From: Lewinellaceae bacterium
Lineage (GTDB): Bacteria; Bacteroidota; Bacteroidia; Chitinophagales; Saprospiraceae
NCBI GenBank assembly: GCA_020636095.1
Contig: JACJYN010000003.1
Span: 310,001-374,000 of the forward strand
Reading direction: 5' to 3'
Length of the DNA: 64,000 bases
Shown: in pieces, positions 15,240 to 22,921 of the stretch
How the letters are laid out: each line of letters opens with the position of its first letter
Position numbering within the stretch: position 1 is the first letter of the stretch
Program-made: the position numbers and the translations under genes
The notes under the pieces: generated by a model
The model's database searches: none
What the model saw: only the letters and a program-made list of their open reading frames with translations
Told to the model about the DNA's origin: nothing

Positions 15240-16019
15240 TTATTCGGGCGTTACGTAGGCGGCGGTAATACCTCCATCCACCAAAAACTCCGTGCCGGTC
15301 ATATAAGAAGACTCATCCGAGGCCAGGAATAAGGTTGCTGACGCCATTTCCTTAGCTTCCCCAAACCGGCCCATGGGAATGTGTACCAGCCGGCGTTGTT
15401 TTTTTTCTTCGGTGTTCAGGAATTTCATCAACAGGTCGGTGCGCAGAGGGCCGGGGCAAAGCGCATTCACCCGGATGTTTTCCCGGGCGTGGATGATGGC
15501 CAGCTCCCGGGTCATGGACAATACAGCCCCTTTACTAGCCGTATAGGCGATTTGTGGTGTGGCGGCGCCCAGGTGAGCTACAAAGGAAGCCGTATTGATA
15601 ATGGAGCCGCCTCCCGCCCTTTGTATGGCCGGTATGCCGTATTTACAGCCAAAGAATACCCCTTTGACGTTGATATTCATCGTCAGGTCCCAGATGGCCT
15701 CTTCGGTTGAAACTGCATCGCCGTCATCATTGTGCATGATGCCGGCATTGTTGAAGAGGACATTCAGCTTGCCGAAAGTTTTTTCGGCGAAAGCCACCAT
15801 CTGTTTACAATCGGCGGCTTTCGATACGTCGGCGTGGTAGTAGGCGGCCTGTCCGCCTTCTGCTTTGATCCGGGCGACAGCTTGCTGTCCGCCGGCATCA
15901 TTGATATCGACGACGACGACTTTAGCTCCTTCTTTGGCAAATAGCAGGGCCGTTTCCAGGCCGATGCCGCTGCTGCCTCCCGTGATGAGGGCTACTTTGT
16001 TTTCTAAGCGCATATGCAA
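15240..16019 (-). CDS. SDR family NAD(P)-dependent alcohol dehydrogenase
   Basis: A 259-aa classical short-chain dehydrogenase. The nucleotide site is TGGSSGIG, the structural NNAG is present, and catalytic Ser and YTASK are present (SIINTASFVAHLG...YTASKG). Start is ATGCATATG; either ATG could be used. It lies 9 bp from genes on both sides. An SDR in place of the flavin amine oxidase found in putrescine (Puu) operons suggests the ligated substrate carries a hydroxyl rather than a second amine, which fits ethanolamine. Confidence 0.87.
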   Translation of the reverse strand: MHMRLENKVALITGGSSGIGLETALLFAKEGAKVVVVDINDAGGQQAVARIKAEGGQAAYYHADVSKAADCKQMVAFAEKTFGKLNVLFNNAGIMHNDDGDAVSTEEAIWDLTMNINVKGVFFGCKYGIPAIQRAGGGSIINTASFVAHLGAATPQIAYTASKGAVLSMTRELAIIHARENIRVNALCPGPLRTDLLMKFLNTEEKKQRRLVHIPMGRFGEAKEMASATLFLASDESSYMTGTEFLVDGGITAAYVTPE

Positions 16020-16028
16020 GTTTGATAT

Positions 16029-17411
16029 CTAAATCCTTTCAAAATACCTTTTCCTTTCCCAATCCGTGACCGCCCGGTGGTAGGCTTCTGTTTCTTTTCT
16101 GAAAAAGTGGCTGTAGTGCTGCACCACTTTTTCTCCGAATGCCTGTTTGGCAAAACTATTGTTCTCGAATTGGTCCGTGGCTTCCTCCAGGGTAAAGGGT
16201 ACGCGGGGTAAATGTTTGGCCTCGTAAATATCCCCTGTAAAACATTCCGGAGGTTCGATCTGGTTCCGGATGCCATCCAGGCCGGAGGCCAGAGATGCGG
16301 CGAAGGCCAGATAAGGATTGCAGTCGGCGCCTGGAATACGGCACTCGATGCGCAGGCTTTGCCCTTTGCCCACCACCCGGAACCCCGCCGTTCGGTTGTC
16401 ATAGCTCCAGGCCAGGCGCGTAGGCGCCCAGGATGCGTCGACGTAGCGTTTGTAGGAGTTGACGGTGGGGGCGTAAAAGGGCATGACATCGGGTACATGG
16501 GCCATCCATCCACCCAGGAACCACCGGAAAATATCCGATCCTTCCACCGGGCCGAATTGTTTATTGCCGGCAAAGGTATTGAATTCATCGTGCCACAGGC
16601 TCATGTGAATATGGCAACTGGACCCCGCCCGCTCGGCATCGAATTTGGCCATAAAGGTGACCGACATGTCCATATCGTCGGCAATTTCCTTGAGGCATTG
16701 CTTGAAAACGACGTGCCGGTCGGCCATATCCAGGGCTTCGGCGTAGCGGATGTTGAGTTCGTGCTGCCCCAGTCCCCATTCGCCTTTGGAATTCTCGACC
16801 GGTACGCCTGAATTTTTGAGGTGCCAGCGGGCCGACGCGGTGAACGGTTCAGTGCGGGTGCCCTGTAAAATATGGTAATCCTCGAGATACCAGCCGGTGG
16901 GTTTCAATCCCTGAAAGTGTTGCTCGAAGGCCTGCCGGTAAGTGTCTTCAAAAAGGTAGTACTCCAGTTCGGAAGCGGCAAAGCACTCGTAGCCCATCTC
17001 CCCGGCCTGTACCAGTTGGCGGTACAGGATGGAGCGCGGGGCCTCTTCCACCCGTTGGTGGCTTTTGTCATCGATAACGTCGCAGAGCACCAGGGCGCTG
17101 GCTTCCAGCCAGCTGGCCAGGCGGAGCGTGGAAAGGTCAGGAACGAGGTGGAAGTCGCCGTAGCCGAGCTCCCAGTTAGCGAATTTGTAACCGGGCACGG
17201 GTTCCATTTCCATATCGGTAGTGAGCAGGTAATCGCAGCCATGCGTGCCTTCGTGGGCGGCATTTTCTACGAAAAACTCCGCATCGAATCGTTTGCCTAC
17301 CAACCGGCCGTAGTGGTCGGTGAAGGCGACGATAACCGTTTCGATCTCTTCATTGGCGACCATATCTTTAAGGTGCTGGAGGCCCAGCATGCCTTTGGGT
17401 TCCATGAGCAT
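16029..17411 (-). CDS. Glutamine synthetase-like gamma-glutamyl-amine ligase (PuuA/GlnA4 type)
   Basis: A 460-aa member of the glutamine synthetase superfamily. The metal and glutamate site ELEYYLF, the ATP-site SSCHIHMSLW, NSYKRYVDASWAPTR and the closing ECRIPGADCNPYLAFAA are visible. True GlnA normally sits with nitrogen regulators; this one sits among a permease, two dehydrogenases and an amidotransferase. That matches ligases that join glutamate to amines (PuuA with putrescine, Streptomyces GlnA4 with ethanolamine). It would use ATP to make a gamma-glutamylamide from the amine taken up by the upstream permease. Confidence 0.83.
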   Translation of the reverse strand: MLMEPKGMLGLQHLKDMVANEEIETVIVAFTDHYGRLVGKRFDAEFFVENAAHEGTHGCDYLLTTDMEMEPVPGYKFANWELGYGDFHLVPDLSTLRLASWLEASALVLCDVIDDKSHQRVEEAPRSILYRQLVQAGEMGYECFAASELEYYLFEDTYRQAFEQHFQGLKPTGWYLEDYHILQGTRTEPFTASARWHLKNSGVPVENSKGEWGLGQHELNIRYAEALDMADRHVVFKQCLKEIADDMDMSVTFMAKFDAERAGSSCHIHMSLWHDEFNTFAGNKQFGPVEGSDIFRWFLGGWMAHVPDVMPFYAPTVNSYKRYVDASWAPTRLAWSYDNRTAGFRVVGKGQSLRIECRIPGADCNPYLAFAASLASGLDGIRNQIEPPECFTGDIYEAKHLPRVPFTLEEATDQFENNSFAKQAFGEKVVQHYSHFFRKETEAYHRAVTDWERKRYFERI

Positions 17412-17432
17412 TCTGTTTTTTATGATATTTGG

Positions 17433-17491
17433 GGAATAGGCACATATTCAAATAGATTTTCCAAATCTGTGCTATTTGGAAAACCTATTCC
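17433..17491 (-). promoter_or_regulatory. Palindrome between permease and ligase genes
   Basis: TTTTCCAAAT (17457-17466) pairs perfectly with ATTTGGAAAA (17474-17483) around a 7-nt loop. An outer pair GGAATAGG/CCTATTCC (17433-17440, 17484-17491) extends the palindrome over the permease stop codon. It could act as an intra-operon attenuator or RNA-processing site. This is the only gap above 10 bp in the operon. Confidence 0.4.
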
Positions 17492-18816
17492 GTTCTCTGC
17501 TTTTCACCGTAGAACAGCCGGAACCAGATGTAGGCGATCAGCAGGAGCGAAAAATACACAAAAGCAATTGCAAGATTGTAGATTGTGATCGCTAAAAATG
17601 CAATGCAGGCGATTACCAGGGCTATGATCGGGAACCAGGGGTACAATGGTACTTTAAAGGGCCTTTCCAGCTCGGGTTCTTTTTTCCGAAGCACCAGTAG
17701 CGCCACCATGGAAATGATGTAAAGGCTAAGCGCCCCCAAGCAGGCAATGGTGATAATATCTTTGGTCTTACCGGTCATAAGGGCGATGATTCCTACTCCC
17801 ATATTGACGAGCAGGGCATTCGCCGGGGTTTTGAAGCGGGGATGAACTTTACCGAGCAGGGCCGGGGCGTAGCCTACTCTTCCAAACTCAAAAGTAGCCC
17901 GTCCGGCGGCGAGGATGATGCCATGAAAAGAAGCCACCAGCCCGAATAGGCCGATGACGGCCACTGCATCGTACAGGAAATGCCTGGGGCCCATGGTATG
18001 GGCCATAGCCAGAGGCAGGGGGGAGTCGGAGGGAGTAGCTCCCGGCTCCGGAAAAACAATGGTTTCCCAGCCGCCTACCCCGATGGAGGCGGTAAAAGTG
18101 AGCAAGCAGAGTACGACCAGGGTGAGGATGGCGGAGCCAAATCCGATCAATATATTTCGCTGCGGATTGATAGTCTCTTCCGCTACGTTGGCCACGCCCT
18201 CGATGGCGAGGAAAAACCAGATGGCGAAAGGCAGGGCGGCAAAGGCGCCTGTCCAGCCATTAGGCAGAGCATTGTGCTCCAGGTTTTTCCACTCAAAATC
18301 GGGCAAGGTGGAGCCGGCAAAAACGAGCAGGCCAATGACGGCAATTACCGTGACGCCAAGCTCGAAAGAAGCCGCCGCCTGTACGCCGTAAATATTCAGG
18401 CCTGTAAAGATGACGTAGGCGAATATGGCGATGGCCAGAATGGGAATGGAGGGCATGAAGATGTTCAGGTAAGCTCCAATCGCAAAAGCGATGGCCGGCG
18501 GGGCAAAAATAAATTCGATATTCTGCGCCATGCCTCCCAGGAAGCCCCAGTCTTTGCCCAGTGCCCGCACGGCGTAGTCAAAGGCTCCCCCCGCTTTGGG
18601 GATGGCGCAGGCCAGCTCGGTATAACTGAACGTAAAAGTGAGGTACATTACGATGATAAAGGCGGTGGCGACTGCCAGCCCCAGCGTGCCTCCTTTTTCC
18701 AGGCCCAGATTCCAGCCGAAGTACATGCCGGAGATGACGTACCCGACGCCCAGCCCCCATAGCATGAGGGGCCCGAGTGTGCGTTGGAGTTGTTGGGTTG
18801 GTTCTGTTGATGCCAT
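17485..18816 (-). CDS. Ethanolamine permease-like APC transporter
   Basis: A 443-aa transporter of the amino acid-polyamine-organocation superfamily with about 12 membrane helices. The N-terminal stretch GLGVGYVISGMYFGWNLGL, together with IEFIFAPPAIAFAIGAYL and FFLAIEGVANVAEE, strongly resembles the Eat ethanolamine permeases. ATG 18816 was chosen over the longer frame because homology starts at once after it. First gene of the five-gene operon; it probably imports ethanolamine released from phospholipid head groups. Confidence 0.82.
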   Translation of the reverse strand: MASTEPTQQLQRTLGPLMLWGLGVGYVISGMYFGWNLGLEKGGTLGLAVATAFIIVMYLTFTFSYTELACAIPKAGGAFDYAVRALGKDWGFLGGMAQNIEFIFAPPAIAFAIGAYLNIFMPSIPILAIAIFAYVIFTGLNIYGVQAAASFELGVTVIAVIGLLVFAGSTLPDFEWKNLEHNALPNGWTGAFAALPFAIWFFLAIEGVANVAEETINPQRNILIGFGSAILTLVVLCLLTFTASIGVGGWETIVFPEPGATPSDSPLPLAMAHTMGPRHFLYDAVAVIGLFGLVASFHGIILAAGRATFEFGRVGYAPALLGKVHPRFKTPANALLVNMGVGIIALMTGKTKDIITIACLGALSLYIISMVALLVLRKKEPELERPFKVPLYPWFPIIALVIACIAFLAITIYNLAIAFVYFSLLLIAYIWFRLFYGEKQRTE

Positions 18817-18993
18817 TGTTCTGCAAGAACTGGTTTTACTAAATAGGATCAAAACTATCATTTAAAAAATTCATTATTCTTCCTTTGGGGCGATGATTTT
18901 TCAAAGGGCCATTTGTAGCTGGGACGGGGTAGATTTGCGTGTCCATTCCTTCCATTGTAATTGGATTTTGGCTATTTTAGCAAAAAAGCTCCT

Positions 18994-21585
18994 ATGCCGG
19001 AAGGAAGAGATGGGAAATTGCGGGCGGCCCAGTTTGATGAAGATTACCATGGTAGTCATTCCCCTTCTGGGAAGTCCTGGTTTTTAGGCATAGGGATAAA
19101 TAAATATAAAGAGTTTTCCAACCTTAATAATGCTGCAAAGGATGTTCAGGACATCAGGGCCCTCCTGAATGAAAAGTATGGCCTACAACCTGAAAATGCA
19201 ATCACTTTATTAAACGAAGAGGCCAATGAAGAAAACATCATTGATCATCTGGACCGCCTGGTTGAGCAGGTAGAAGAAAAAGATAAGCTTCTGATTTATT
19301 ATTCGGGCCATGGGCATCTCAATAAAAATACAGGCTTAGGATATTGGATACCCTATGATGCAAAAAAAGATAAAACGGCTCGATATATAAGGAATTCTAC
19401 CATTCGCGACTACATCAAGGTGATCAAGGCTCGCCATATACTGCTGATCTCGGATTCCTGTTTTTCCGGCACCCTTTTTGTCAGAGGAGCCAGCCGAGCG
19501 GCTGGTGCAATGGAGGAGTTGGAAAGGATACCTTCACGTTGGGCAATTTGTTCTGGACGACATGATGAAGAAGTCTATGATGGCGAACCAGGAAAGAACA
19601 GCCCTTTCACCGAGTGCATTCTTGAGGTGCTTAGAGAGAATGAGAATGAGACGCTTAATGTGGCGAAAGTAGCAGACCGGGTGGTGGAACAAACCAGGGC
19701 TAATTACGAGCAGCTTCCGGAGGGTAATCCTCTTTATGGTGTTGGCCATAAAGGCGGGCAATACATTTTCAGGTTAACCGCAGATGAATGGACGGATTGG
19801 AATTCTGCGCTGAAAAAAAACACCCTTTCTCAGTACCGGAAATATCTGCTGGATTATCCGCGAGGAAAATTCCATAAAGAAGCGGAGGATAGGATAGAGG
19901 ACCTGATCAGTAAAGAGAAAAAACTTAGCCAGGACAGGATGGCGGTTGAACCTGAACCCCATGAGCCATTAGGCGCCAGCATTTCGGAGGCATCCGAAAA
20001 AATACGGAAAGAACCTTCCAGGCAGGAACCAATTCCTTCCTTGGCCGGCCACGAGGGCTGGCTTAGGCAGTCCGGCATTAAGGGGAAAGTGAAATGGTTG
20101 ATCCCTATCTTGCTTATACCCTTTTTTATCTGGGGTGTTTTTCAGTTGAGTAGTACGAGAGATAGCAATCCATCAACATCCATTAGTTCTCCGGCTATCC
20201 CCGATAGTGATGTCATAGAAATTGCCATCCCTTCCTGGGCAGGTTTTGCCGGAGGGATATATTTTAATGAAGGCTTTGAAGCATCCACACAATCCAGGTT
20301 TTATCAGGAATATGGCTTTAAAGTGAAATTTACATTGAGTGAGGATTTAATTAGTCTTCGACAAGCATTGGAAAATGAAGCAATCGGGCTTCATGGATTT
20401 TCTCTGGATGCCTTTCCAGGCATACTTCCTTTTTTGAAAGAATTTAACCCGGTTATTCTCTGGCAGACAGACTGGTCGAGAGGAGGGGATTTGATCGTAG
20501 CCCGGCGGGGAATCACAAATATGGAAAGCCTGATTGGGAAAAAGGTTGCCTTAGCCCCCAGGACGCCTTCTCAGTCCTTATTTTTATCTGCATTGGAAGC
20601 AGGAGGCATGTCAAAAAAAGATGTCGAAATAATAACTCGGGCGAATTATTCAGATGTCGCCGCACTTTTCGAAAACCTAATGGCCGATGCGGCAGTTGTA
20701 AGGGCTCCTTATCATGAATCTTGTTTAAAAGGGGTTCCCGGGTCAACCATATTACTGGATACCCGGCTGGCTTCTTTCTGCATCGCAAATATCATTTTTG
20801 CTAATCGGGAATTCGTTGAACAAAACCAGGATAAGCTCCAGCAACTTTTTGAAGGTTGGATGAGGGGGAATGCTGAGATCAACGGGGCGGCCCCGGCCCG
20901 GCAAAAAGCGGTGGGGATTCTTTCAAAAGGGATGGGGCTCCGGGAGGAAACCATTTCCAAGGCTTTAGGGCTTATGCGCTTGGCCACTTACGGAGATAAC
21001 CGGAATTTCTTTGGCCTGAATTCGGAATATCAGGGTGTTACGGGGAAAACACTCTATCAGGGAATGATGCAGAATTGGGAACAATTTGGCGAACCGGTTG
21101 ATGGCCTTCCCTATTGGAATTCAATCGTTTATCCGGGATTCGTCCAGGCTGCAACCCTCACTGGACAGGAAAACGCAGCGGAGCAGCCTATCGTGTTTTC
21201 AAAATTGTCGAGCGAAGAACTTAAGGGAATAGAAGCCCTGGCTACAAAAAGGGCTAGTATTCATTTTCGAACAGGAGACTTCAAGCTGGATGAGAATGGC
21301 CAGACTATTATTGACAGAGAATTGGTTGATATAGCCAAAGCTTTTTCGGGAGCCAGGATTCGGATAGAAGCCAATACGGATAACGTAGGCAGTCGAAATG
21401 CTAACATCGAACTTTCTCGAAGAAGAGCTCAAGCCGTCGCCGATTATCTTATTTCAAAACATAATATACCTGCCAACCGGATTATCGTTGTTGGCAATGG
21501 CCCAGACAAACCTATCGCTTCCAATCAAACGGATGAAGGCCGGGCAAAAAACCGGCGTATAGATTTTCAGCTGTTAAAAGATTGA
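18994..21585 (+). CDS. Caspase-TM-solute-binding-OmpA fusion protein
   Basis: An 863-aa multidomain protein. Residues ~25-260 are a peptidase C14 (caspase/metacaspase-like) domain with the dyad His106 in YYSGHGH and Cys156 in SDSCFSG. A short repeat (NTLSQYRKYLLDYPRGKF) often seen after such caspases follows, then a charged low-complexity linker. One helix (WLIPILLIPFFIWGVFQL, ~368-386) crosses the membrane. The periplasmic part begins with an NMT1/SsuA-like solute-binding domain (~407-725; IAIPSWAGFAGGIYF), and ends in an OmpA-type peptidoglycan-binding domain (~740-863; ANTDNVGSRNANIELSRRRAQAV, NRRIDF). Predicted topology: cytosolic protease, periplasmic sensor, wall anchor. ATG 18994 is preferred to the TTG at 18961. 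Stands alone on the strand, unlike its neighbours. Confidence 0.85.
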   Translation: MPEGRDGKLRAAQFDEDYHGSHSPSGKSWFLGIGINKYKEFSNLNNAAKDVQDIRALLNEKYGLQPENAITLLNEEANEENIIDHLDRLVEQVEEKDKLLIYYSGHGHLNKNTGLGYWIPYDAKKDKTARYIRNSTIRDYIKVIKARHILLISDSCFSGTLFVRGASRAAGAMEELERIPSRWAICSGRHDEEVYDGEPGKNSPFTECILEVLRENENETLNVAKVADRVVEQTRANYEQLPEGNPLYGVGHKGGQYIFRLTADEWTDWNSALKKNTLSQYRKYLLDYPRGKFHKEAEDRIEDLISKEKKLSQDRMAVEPEPHEPLGASISEASEKIRKEPSRQEPIPSLAGHEGWLRQSGIKGKVKWLIPILLIPFFIWGVFQLSSTRDSNPSTSISSPAIPDSDVIEIAIPSWAGFAGGIYFNEGFEASTQSRFYQEYGFKVKFTLSEDLISLRQALENEAIGLHGFSLDAFPGILPFLKEFNPVILWQTDWSRGGDLIVARRGITNMESLIGKKVALAPRTPSQSLFLSALEAGGMSKKDVEIITRANYSDVAALFENLMADAAVVRAPYHESCLKGVPGSTILLDTRLASFCIANIIFANREFVEQNQDKLQQLFEGWMRGNAEINGAAPARQKAVGILSKGMGLREETISKALGLMRLATYGDNRNFFGLNSEYQGVTGKTLYQGMMQNWEQFGEPVDGLPYWNSIVYPGFVQAATLTGQENAAEQPIVFSKLSSEELKGIEALATKRASIHFRTGDFKLDENGQTIIDRELVDIAKAFSGARIRIEANTDNVGSRNANIELSRRRAQAVADYLISKHNIPANRIIVVGNGPDKPIASNQTDEGRAKNRRIDFQLLKD

Positions 21586-21630
21586 TTGAAGAAGGATGCC
21601 TTAACTTTTTTACCAACCTTTCATTAAAAT

Positions 21631-22224
21631 ATGAAAAAAATCGTAAGCATTTCCGGAACGAGCCGCCCGGACAATTTCACTTCCCTGGCCCTGGCAGTCG
21701 TTACTGACGAATTGCGCAGAAACGATATAGAAGTCGTTGTTATCGATGCCCGTGAACTCAATCTTTCATTTCCGGGCTATCCCGAAACGGAGGACGCCGT
21801 TCAATTGCGCGATTCAATAAAAAGTGCGGATGGGGTAGTGCTCGCCACCCCGGAGTACCACGGCAGTTTCTGCGCTATGACCAAGTTGATCATTGAAAAC
21901 CTGGGCTTCCCTTCCGCCTTTTCCAACAAACCCGTGGCGCTGCTTGGGGTTGCCGGCGGCCGCATCGGGGCGATCAAGTCGTTAGAACAATTGCGGGGGG
22001 TATGCGCCCATACCGGCGCTATTGTGCTACCCAATGCCATCTCGATCGCTGGTGTCCGGAGCGCTTTTGATAAAGAAGGAAACTGTACGGACCCCGGCAC
22101 GGAAAAAGCCCTGCGAGGGCTGGCGCAGTCCCTTCTTAGGTTCCTCAAGGAGTACGTTTATCCCAAGCATGCGTTGGAAGAAATGGTTCGGGAGAATGGG
22201 GCCCCCTGGTCCGCCAGCGTTTGA
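21631..22224 (+). CDS. NADPH-dependent FMN reductase family protein
   Basis: A 197-aa flavodoxin-fold oxidoreductase. It starts with the FMN-phosphate loop SGTSRPDNFTS and has the family motif TPEYHGSFCAMTKLIIENL. Such enzymes reduce flavins, quinones or azo compounds with NAD(P)H. It lies 45 bp after the caspase fusion on the same strand, so it may be co-transcribed, but no functional link is evident. Confidence 0.83.
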   Translation: MKKIVSISGTSRPDNFTSLALAVVTDELRRNDIEVVVIDARELNLSFPGYPETEDAVQLRDSIKSADGVVLATPEYHGSFCAMTKLIIENLGFPSAFSNKPVALLGVAGGRIGAIKSLEQLRGVCAHTGAIVLPNAISIAGVRSAFDKEGNCTDPGTEKALRGLAQSLLRFLKEYVYPKHALEEMVRENGAPWSASV

Positions 22225-22253
22225 ATCGGCTTATTTACGGCTACCTTAAAGGG

Positions 22254-22694
22254 TCAGCCCGGCAAATCCACCCCGATCTGCTTTAACAAGCCTGGTAAGC
22301 CTCCGCCTTCGTCCCCATGTACCACCATGGAAACTACTTTCCCATCCTGAATATCCATTTCAGCATGCTCTGCTGGCAATTTGATGTTTTTTGAGGTAGC
22401 GGGAATCACCGGCATGCCCATGGCAGACAGGTCAAGCGCGCCTTTGTGCGTACCGGTTATATGATAGTAAGCCACAGCAGAATTACCGCGGTCTTCTACT
22501 TTGTTGAGGTTAAACGACCAATCCGGGAAGGCGGCCTTCATGGTGGCATGCATTCCCAGCCATTGCTCTCTGCTCAAAGGCTCGGGAAAGGGGCCGGAAA
22601 TTTGGAAATCATCGGCCAGCAGCCCTCTGGCTTTTGCCATGTCGCCGGCATCGAGAGCAGTCATCAAAGTTCGAACGAGCTCGGTGTTGTTCAT
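22254..22694 (-). CDS. SnoaL-like ester cyclase family protein
   Basis: A 146-aa protein with the NTF2-like/SnoaL fold. The N-terminal LMTALDAGDMAKARGLLADDFQ is the usual first helix. WLGMHATMKAAFPDWSFN and VAYYHITGTHKG are also typical. No signal peptide. SnoaL-like proteins include polyketide cyclases and many of unknown role; no substrate can be assigned. Convergent with the flavin reductase gene. Confidence 0.75.
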   Translation of the reverse strand: MNNTELVRTLMTALDAGDMAKARGLLADDFQISGPFPEPLSREQWLGMHATMKAAFPDWSFNLNKVEDRGNSAVAYYHITGTHKGALDLSAMGMPVIPATSKNIKLPAEHAEMDIQDGKVVSMVVHGDEGGGLPGLLKQIGVDLPG

Positions 22695-22739
22695 GATTTT
22701 TATTTTCAGGAAAGGTAGTGCTAATTTATGATTCCTTTA

Positions 22740-22902
22740 AGAGCGTGTTGGGGATTTACTTTTGATGTCGAAAATGAGCAGATTTTGGTTCTCAGGAAGC
22801 CATTTTTGAGCCGCATAGCATCGCTACGTGGCGAAAAAATGGCGAAATGAGGTTCAAAAGATGCACATTTGCAGGCCAAAGGGTAAATCCCCAACACGCT
22901 CT
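22740..22902. repeat. Palindromic element A2 (MITE-like, about 163 bp)
   Basis: The 20-bp ends at 22740-22759 and 22883-22902 are perfect inverted repeats beginning AGAGCGTGTTGGGG. A second stem (GCCATTTTT / AAAAATGGC) lies near the centre. Same length class as A1 and A3 but with different arm sequence. Located between the SnoaL-like start and the S9 peptidase stop. Confidence 0.65.
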
Positions 22903-22921
22903 AAGTAGGTTGTCAAATCAT

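Noticed and set aside
16029..17411. Calling this gene glnA
   Set aside because: Superfamily fits, but the operon context is amine catabolism; a GlnA name would mislead.
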